This document shows positions 59,703 through 64,000 of a DNA stretch of 64,000 nucleotides, piece after piece. The stretch is from Dehalococcoidia bacterium (GTDB lineage: Bacteria > Chloroflexota > Dehalococcoidia > SpSt-223), in NCBI GenBank assembly GCA_026003895.1, contig BPIC01000001.1, positions 124,001-188,000 on the forward strand, read 5' to 3'. The translations under genes and the position numbers were made by a program. Each line of letters starts with the position of its first letter. Position 1 is the first letter of the stretch. Under the pieces are notes generated by a model. It had not been told where the DNA came from and did no database searches. It worked only from the letters and a program-made list of their open reading frames with translations.

Positions 59703-62359
59703 CGCGTTTGCACCGCCCGACGCGCCGCCCGGAGCGCCTCGTCGATCTTGCTGGGGTCTTTGCCGCCGGCTTGGGCGAGCTCGGGCCGGCCGCCGCCACC
59801 GCCCCCCGCTATGACGGCCGCCTGGCGGACGATCTCTCCAGCATGATACCCCGCGGCGACCAGATCCGGGGTCACGGCGGCGATGAACTGCGGGCGCTCG
59901 CCGATCTGCGCTCCGAGCACGATCACCGCGCTCTTGAGCCGATCGCGCAGCCAATCGGCCATCTCGCGCAGCGCCTCCGGACGGGACACATTGACGCGCG
60001 ACGCGAGCACGGTGACTCCATTCACTGGCTCGGCGCGCTGGACGAGCGCCTCGATCTCGCGGCGCGCCAACTCACGCTCGAGCTGCTCGATGCGTCGCCG
60101 CTCGGCGTTCAACTCGGCCTGAAGCCCGGAGACGCGCGCCTCGACCTCCAGCGGCGGCGCCTTGAGCAATCGCGCGAGGCTCTCCACGGTGCCGATCCGC
60201 TCCAGAATGACGTCTTCGGCAGCCGGCCCGGTCAGCGCCTCAATCCGCCGGATGCCCGACCCGACGCTTCCCTCTGAGACAATGATGAACGGGCCGATCT
60301 CGCCGGTCCGCTCGCAATGCGTGCCTCCACAAAGCTCGAGGCTGGCGCAAGGCACGCCAACCTCCAACTCTTCCTCGGGAGGCCGCCGGATGCAGACCGT
60401 GCGAACGGTGTCGCCATACTTCTCACCAAACAGCGCCATCGCACCAGCGGCGATCGCCTCGTCGTAGCGGGCGTACGCCGGCGTGACTGGCAGATCCTCG
60501 TAAATCCGGCGCGTCACCAGCCGCTGGATTTCTCGCAGTTCTTCAGTCGAGACCGGCGCAAGGTGGGTGAAGTCGAAGCGCAGCCGGTCCGGCGCGACCA
60601 GCGAGCCGGCTTGGCGGGCGTGCGGACCGAGCACCTCCTGCAGCGCAGCGTGGAGCAGGTGGGTCGCGGTGTGATTTCGCTTGATGTTCGCCCGGCGCGG
60701 ACCATCAACCGCCAGTCGTGCTTCTTGGCCAACCGCAAGGAAGCCGGATTGGACCAGCGCCCGGTGAACGATGATCTCCGGCGCGGGCCGCTGAGTATCG
60801 AGCACCTCGGCGGCACCGGTCTCCGTCCGCACGGTTCCCGTGTCGCCGACTTGGCCGCCACCCTCGGGATAAAAGGGCGTTTCGCGCACCAAGAGTTCGA
60901 TCTCTTGTCCCTCGGCAGCGGCATCGACCGGCTCGCCGGCGAGGAGGATGGCGACGATCGGCGAGGTGTGAACCAGCCGGTCGTAGCCGACGAAGCGGAG
61001 TTCCGGCAGATCGAGGGCGTGGAACCGCTCTCCACCGGCGCCACGAAAGCGGGCGCCCGCCTTCGACTGCTCCCGCTGGCGGGCCAAGGCCGCCTCAAAG
61101 GCGGCGGAGTCGACCGTGAATCCGTGCTCGGCCGCGACCTCCTCCGTGAGCTCGCGCGGGAAGCCGAAGGTGTCATAGAGCCGAAAGGCGTCCTCACCTT
61201 CGATTATGGTGCGGCCTTCGCGGCGGGCGGCGGCCATCAGCGTATCGAGCAGTTGCAGACCGGCGGCAAGCGTCCGGCCAAACCGCTCCTCTTCGAGCTC
61301 GATGACCCGGCGCACAAAATCGCGCCGCTTCCGCAGCTCGGGATACGCCCCGGCCATTCGGTCGACCACGGCGTCGGCGACTTCGGCAAGGAACGGCCCC
61401 TCGAGGCCGAGCTTGCGCCCGAATCGCACTGCCCGCCGCAAGATTCGGCGCAGCACATACCCCCGCCATTCGTTGCTTGGCAAGACGCCGTCGCTAATCA
61501 GGAAGGTGCAAGCGCGGGCATGGTCGGCGATCACGCGGAAAGGAAAGCCTGCCTCGCCGGGGTCGTAGCGCCGGCCGGAGAGCGCCTCGACGCGGCGGAT
61601 GATCGGTTGGAAGAGGTCGGTATCCCAGTTGGTCTCGACGTTCTGGACGATCGAGGCGATGCGTTCGAGCCCCATCCCAGTGTCGATCGATGGCTTCGGC
61701 AACGGCGAGAGCACCCCGGAGGGGTCGCGGTCGTACTGCATGAACACGAGGTTCCAGAACTCGAGCCAGCGGTCGCAATCGCAGCGGCCAATCCCGCAGT
61801 CGGGACCACAGGCTCGCTCCGCCCCGCGGTCGAAGTGAATCTCCGACGAGGGACCTTGCGGCCCGGTGTCGGCCATCGCCCACCAATTGTCCTTCTCGCC
61901 AAGGCGGACGATCCGCTCGGCGGGCAACCCGGCGATCCGTGCCCACAATTCAGCCGCTTCGTCGTCGTCGCGGAAGACCGTTACCCACAGCCGTGTCGGG
62001 TCGAGGCCGAGCTCACTCGTGACAAACTCCCAGGCGAACCGGATGGCGTCCTCTTTAAAGTAATCGCCGAAGGAGAAATTGCCGAGCATCTCGAAGAACG
62101 TGTGGTGGCGAGCGGTGCGGCCAACGTTGTCAAGGTCGTTATGCTTGCCGCCGGCGCGGACACAGCGTTGGACGCTCGTTGCCCGGCGATAGGGTCGCTC
62201 CTCGAGGCCGAGGAAGACGTCTTTGAACTGGACCATGCCGGCGTTGGTGAACAGCAGGGTTGGGTCGTTGCCCGGGACAAGGGAGGAACTCGGGACGCGT
62301 GTATGCCCGTGGCGCTCGAAATAGCGCAAAAACGATTCGCGGATCTCGTCGCTGGTCAC
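59699..62359 (-). CDS. alaS: Alanine-tRNA ligase
   Basis: Class II synthetase of 886 aa. TSDEIRESFLRYFERHGH begins right after a GTG at 62359 preceded by GAGGG; in-frame codons further upstream are not family-like. The catalytic core has HHTFFEMLGNFSFGDYFK and GMGLERIASI. The editing domain has HTATHLLHAAL and CGGTHCERTGEIG, and the C-terminal oligomerisation domain is present. First gene of the operon through the baseplate J-like gene, ruvX, mltG and the AhpD/CMD gene. Confidence 0.97.
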   Translation of the reverse strand: MTSDEIRESFLRYFERHGHTRVPSSSLVPGNDPTLLFTNAGMVQFKDVFLGLEERPYRRATSVQRCVRAGGKHNDLDNVGRTARHHTFFEMLGNFSFGDYFKEDAIRFAWEFVTSELGLDPTRLWVTVFRDDDEAAELWARIAGLPAERIVRLGEKDNWWAMADTGPQGPSSEIHFDRGAERACGPDCGIGRCDCDRWLEFWNLVFMQYDRDPSGVLSPLPKPSIDTGMGLERIASIVQNVETNWDTDLFQPIIRRVEALSGRRYDPGEAGFPFRVIADHARACTFLISDGVLPSNEWRGYVLRRILRRAVRFGRKLGLEGPFLAEVADAVVDRMAGAYPELRKRRDFVRRVIELEEERFGRTLAAGLQLLDTLMAAARREGRTIIEGEDAFRLYDTFGFPRELTEEVAAEHGFTVDSAAFEAALARQREQSKAGARFRGAGGERFHALDLPELRFVGYDRLVHTSPIVAILLAGEPVDAAAEGQEIELLVRETPFYPEGGGQVGDTGTVRTETGAAEVLDTQRPAPEIIVHRALVQSGFLAVGQEARLAVDGPRRANIKRNHTATHLLHAALQEVLGPHARQAGSLVAPDRLRFDFTHLAPVSTEELREIQRLVTRRIYEDLPVTPAYARYDEAIAAGAMALFGEKYGDTVRTVCIRRPPEEELEVGVPCASLELCGGTHCERTGEIGPFIIVSEGSVGSGIRRIEALTGPAAEDVILERIGTVESLARLLKAPPLEVEARVSGLQAELNAERRRIEQLERELARREIEALVQRAEPVNGVTVLASRVNVSRPEALREMADWLRDRLKSAVIVLGAQIGERPQFIAAVTPDLVAAGYHAGEIVRQAAVIAGGGGGGRPELAQAGGKDPSKIDEALRAARRAVQTR

Positions 62360-62480
62360 TTGCACGCACCCTCGCGGTGACTCGCCGAACGCGCCGTGCG
62401 CTGACCGAGCGGCCGGCGCTCGCCGAAGGGCACCGAGGACGACGGCCGGCGATGCCGTGGCCGAGCGGAAAGGGCCGGGG

Positions 62481-62508
62481 TTGACGTCAGGTTGCCTCAT
62501 TCTACAAT
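62481..62508 (+). promoter_or_regulatory. Promoter of the ridA-glmU-like operon
   Basis: TTGACG (62481-62486), a 16-nt spacer and TACAAT (62503-62508), both five of six to consensus. The predicted start is about 30 bases before the ridA GTG. Confidence 0.7.
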
Positions 62509-62546
62509 ACGGCGAGGCGCCCGTTCAAAAACCCGCCGAGGACTGT

Positions 62547-62930
62547 GTGGACCGCCAGATCATCGCCACCGCCGCTGCGCCGGCCGCCATCGGGCCGTAT
62601 TCGCAGGCCGTCGGCTGGGACCGCCTGATCTTTCTTTCCGGCCAGATTCCGCTCGACCCGGCCACCGGACAACTCGTTGACGGCGGCATCGAAGCGCAGA
62701 CGCGCCGGGTGATGGAAAATCTCCGCGCCGTGCTCGCTGCCGCCGGCCTCGAGCTCGCCAATGTCGTCCGAACGACGATCTTCCTCGCCGATCTCGATGA
62801 CTTCGCAGCGGTGAACGCCGTCTACGGGGAGTACTTTCCCAGCGATCCCCCGGCGCGCTCGACGGTCCAGGTCGCTCGACTGCCCCGCGACGCGCGGGTC
62901 GAGATCGACGCGATCGCGGTCCGCCCGTGA
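62547..62930 (+). CDS. ridA: RidA family enamine/imine deaminase
   Basis: Trimeric RidA/YjgF protein of 127 aa that hydrolyses reactive enamine and imine intermediates of amino-acid metabolism. Motifs are AAIGPYSQAVGWDRLIFLSGQIPLDP, GGIEAQTRRVMENLRAVLAAAG and PARSTVQVARLPRDARVEIDAIA, which contains the substrate-carboxylate Arg. GTG at 62547 matches the family N-terminus and follows GAGGA. Its stop overlaps the next start (GTGA), so the genes are coupled. Confidence 0.94.
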   Translation: MDRQIIATAAAPAAIGPYSQAVGWDRLIFLSGQIPLDPATGQLVDGGIEAQTRRVMENLRAVLAAAGLELANVVRTTIFLADLDDFAAVNAVYGEYFPSDPPARSTVQVARLPRDARVEIDAIAVRP

Positions 62931-63946
62931 GCGACGAGCCTCCTTCTCCCTTTGCGGCGGTCGTGTTGGCGGCCGGCCGCGGGACGCGCTTCGGCTCGCC
63001 GCTGCCCAAGGTGCTCCAGCCGCTCGCCGGCCGGCCACTGCTCGGCCACGTCTTGGCGGCGCTCGATGCGGCAGGAGCGGAGCGCACCGTCGTCGTCGTC
63101 GGCTATGGCGCGGACCAAGTGAAGCGCGCCTTTCCGGAACGCGAATTCGCACTCCAAGCCGAGCAGCGCGGCACCGGCCACGCGGTGCTGCAAGCCCGCT
63201 GCGCGTTCCCCGACCCCGTTGATCTTGTCATAACCTATGGGGATGTGCCGCTTATCCCTCCCGAGCTGATCGTCGCGCTCCACCGGGCGAGATGCGCAGC
63301 CGGTGCGGCGATGGCTGTTCTCACCTGTAGCGCCGGCGACCCAACCGGCTTAGGGCGGATCGTCCGCGACCACGAGGGCCGGCCGCTCGCCATTGTCGAA
63401 GAGCGGGTCGCCACTCCGGAGCAGCGCGCCATCCGCGAATGGAACACCGGCCTCACTGCGGTTGCGAGTGCGTGGCTGTGGCCACGCCTCGCGGCGCTCG
63501 AGCCGAGCGCGACCGGCGAGATCTTCCTGACCGACCTCGTCTCGCTTGCCGCCGGCGAAGGCCAGTTGACGACGCTGACAACCGACGATGCGCTCGCCGT
63601 CTCGGGTGTCAACGACCGCTTGGAGCTGGCACGGAGCGAGGCGATCGTCCGCGAGCGCATCCGTCGGCGGCTGCTCGAACGCGGTGTCCTGCTCGTCAGC
63701 CCGGAAACCTCGGTCATCGACGTCGATGTGGAGATCGGCTTCGATAGCGTTGTCCTTCCCGGCTCGATCGTGATGGGCCGCACCCGGATTGGCCGCAATT
63801 GCCGGATCGGGCCGCACGCGATCCTCGAAGACGCCACCATCGGCGATGGATCGACCGTGCGGGCAGCGGAGGTCCGCCGCGTCGCGCTGCCGCCGGGGAG
63901 CATCGTCGACTCGTTCACCCGAATCGACGGTGGAGCGCCGACGTGA
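62927..63946 (+). CDS. GlmU-like nucleotidyltransferase with shortened left-handed beta-helix
   Basis: Protein of 339 aa. The pyrophosphorylase half is complete: VVLAAGRGTRFGSPLPKVLQPLAGRP, AEQRGTGHAVLQA, VITYGDVPLI and REWNTGLTAV, with the UDP-GlcNAc-pyrophosphorylase order of GlmU. Only about four hexapeptide coils follow (VEIGFDSVVLPGSIVMG, RIGRNCRIGPHAIL), against a full acetyltransferase domain in normal GlmU of about 450 aa. It therefore should make UDP-sugars but not acetylate glucosamine-1-phosphate. GTG at 62927 overlaps the ridA stop, and its own stop overlaps the next start by four bases. Confidence 0.88.
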   Translation: MSDEPPSPFAAVVLAAGRGTRFGSPLPKVLQPLAGRPLLGHVLAALDAAGAERTVVVVGYGADQVKRAFPEREFALQAEQRGTGHAVLQARCAFPDPVDLVITYGDVPLIPPELIVALHRARCAAGAAMAVLTCSAGDPTGLGRIVRDHEGRPLAIVEERVATPEQRAIREWNTGLTAVASAWLWPRLAALEPSATGEIFLTDLVSLAAGEGQLTTLTTDDALAVSGVNDRLELARSEAIVRERIRRRLLERGVLLVSPETSVIDVDVEIGFDSVVLPGSIVMGRTRIGRNCRIGPHAILEDATIGDGSTVRAAEVRRVALPPGSIVDSFTRIDGGAPT

Positions 63947-64000
63947 TTCCATCATCGCTTGGTCTGGCGATTGTCGCCGTTGGGATCTTGATCAACGCGT
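63943..64000 (+). CDS. N-terminus of a membrane protein (partial, cut by window end)
   Basis: GTG at 63943 overlaps the TGA of the glmU-like gene (GTGA) and opens a hydrophobic stretch, IPSSLGLAIVAVGILINA, running off the right edge. Only 19 residues are visible. The hydrophobic start would suit a HlyC/CorC-type CBS transporter, but that is a guess. Confidence 0.6.
   Translation, partial: MIPSSLGLAIVAVGILINA

Noticed and set aside
62360..62546. T-box riboswitch upstream of alaS
   Set aside because: No T-box consensus, specifier loop or terminator-antiterminator pair could be seen in the short leader.

Overview
The window is about 64 kb of GC-rich bacterial chromosome without a recognisable mobile element, CRISPR array or rRNA. 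Gene content points to a Chloroflexota bacterium, possibly from the Thermomicrobia side. The clues are large GT-C type membrane proteins, a flavin-dependent LLM oxidoreductase, a DUF6282 protein, secreted proteins with Thr/Pro-rich linkers, a baseplate-J-like membrane protein between alaS and ruvX, and a dnaJ-prmA-rsmE cluster. This assignment is inferred from gene families, not from a marker phylogeny. TGA is an ordinary stop codon in many genes here (for example alaS, ruvX, ridA, the glmU-like gene).

Layout. 0-6.8 kb: a Ser/Thr kinase with an external PQQ-type propeller (cut by the left edge), an SDR, a repeat-rich secreted protein, a GH3 hexosaminidase and an enoyl-CoA hydratase. 6.8-14.1 kb: two coupled membrane proteins, a LysM/M23 endopeptidase and a principal-type sigma factor. 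14.7-25.7 kb: DNA-maintenance genes (metallophosphoesterase, Mrr_N winged helix protein, tRNA-Ser(UGA), mutL, a Dna2-like Fe-S nuclease-helicase, uvrB) with a BI-1 membrane protein. 25.8-36.3 kb: an FG-GAP propeller protein, an LLM oxidoreductase, envelope proteins, lpdA and an MFS transporter. 36.8-47.4 kb: the dnaJ-prmA-cytidylate kinase-like-rsmE operon, DUF2007-accD, an orphan flgM, rsmI and sucCD. 47.6-54.0 kb: a PP2C phosphatase, a site-2 protease, a TerC protein, miaB and tRNA-Ser(GCU). 54.0-64.0 kb: a DUF6282 hydrolase, a GH43-like propeller, the alaS-(baseplate J-like)-ruvX-mltG-AhpD/CMD operon, and a ridA-glmU-like operon running off the right edge.

Main result. The last gene of the alaS operon (56084-56665, minus strand) is an AhpD/carboxymuconolactone decarboxylase family protein interrupted by one in-frame TGA. 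The TGA sits exactly at the second position of the CxxC redox motif (Cys-Ala-Ser-TGA). The frame stays open and family-like for 113 further codons. A perfect 7-bp hairpin with a G-first apical loop begins 13 nt after the TGA, as expected of a bacterial SECIS. I read it as a candidate selenoprotein that a standard annotation would split in two.

A second recurring pattern is genes whose start codon lies 7-9 nt downstream of a -10-like hexamer with no usable Shine-Dalgarno sequence, which suggests leaderless transcripts.
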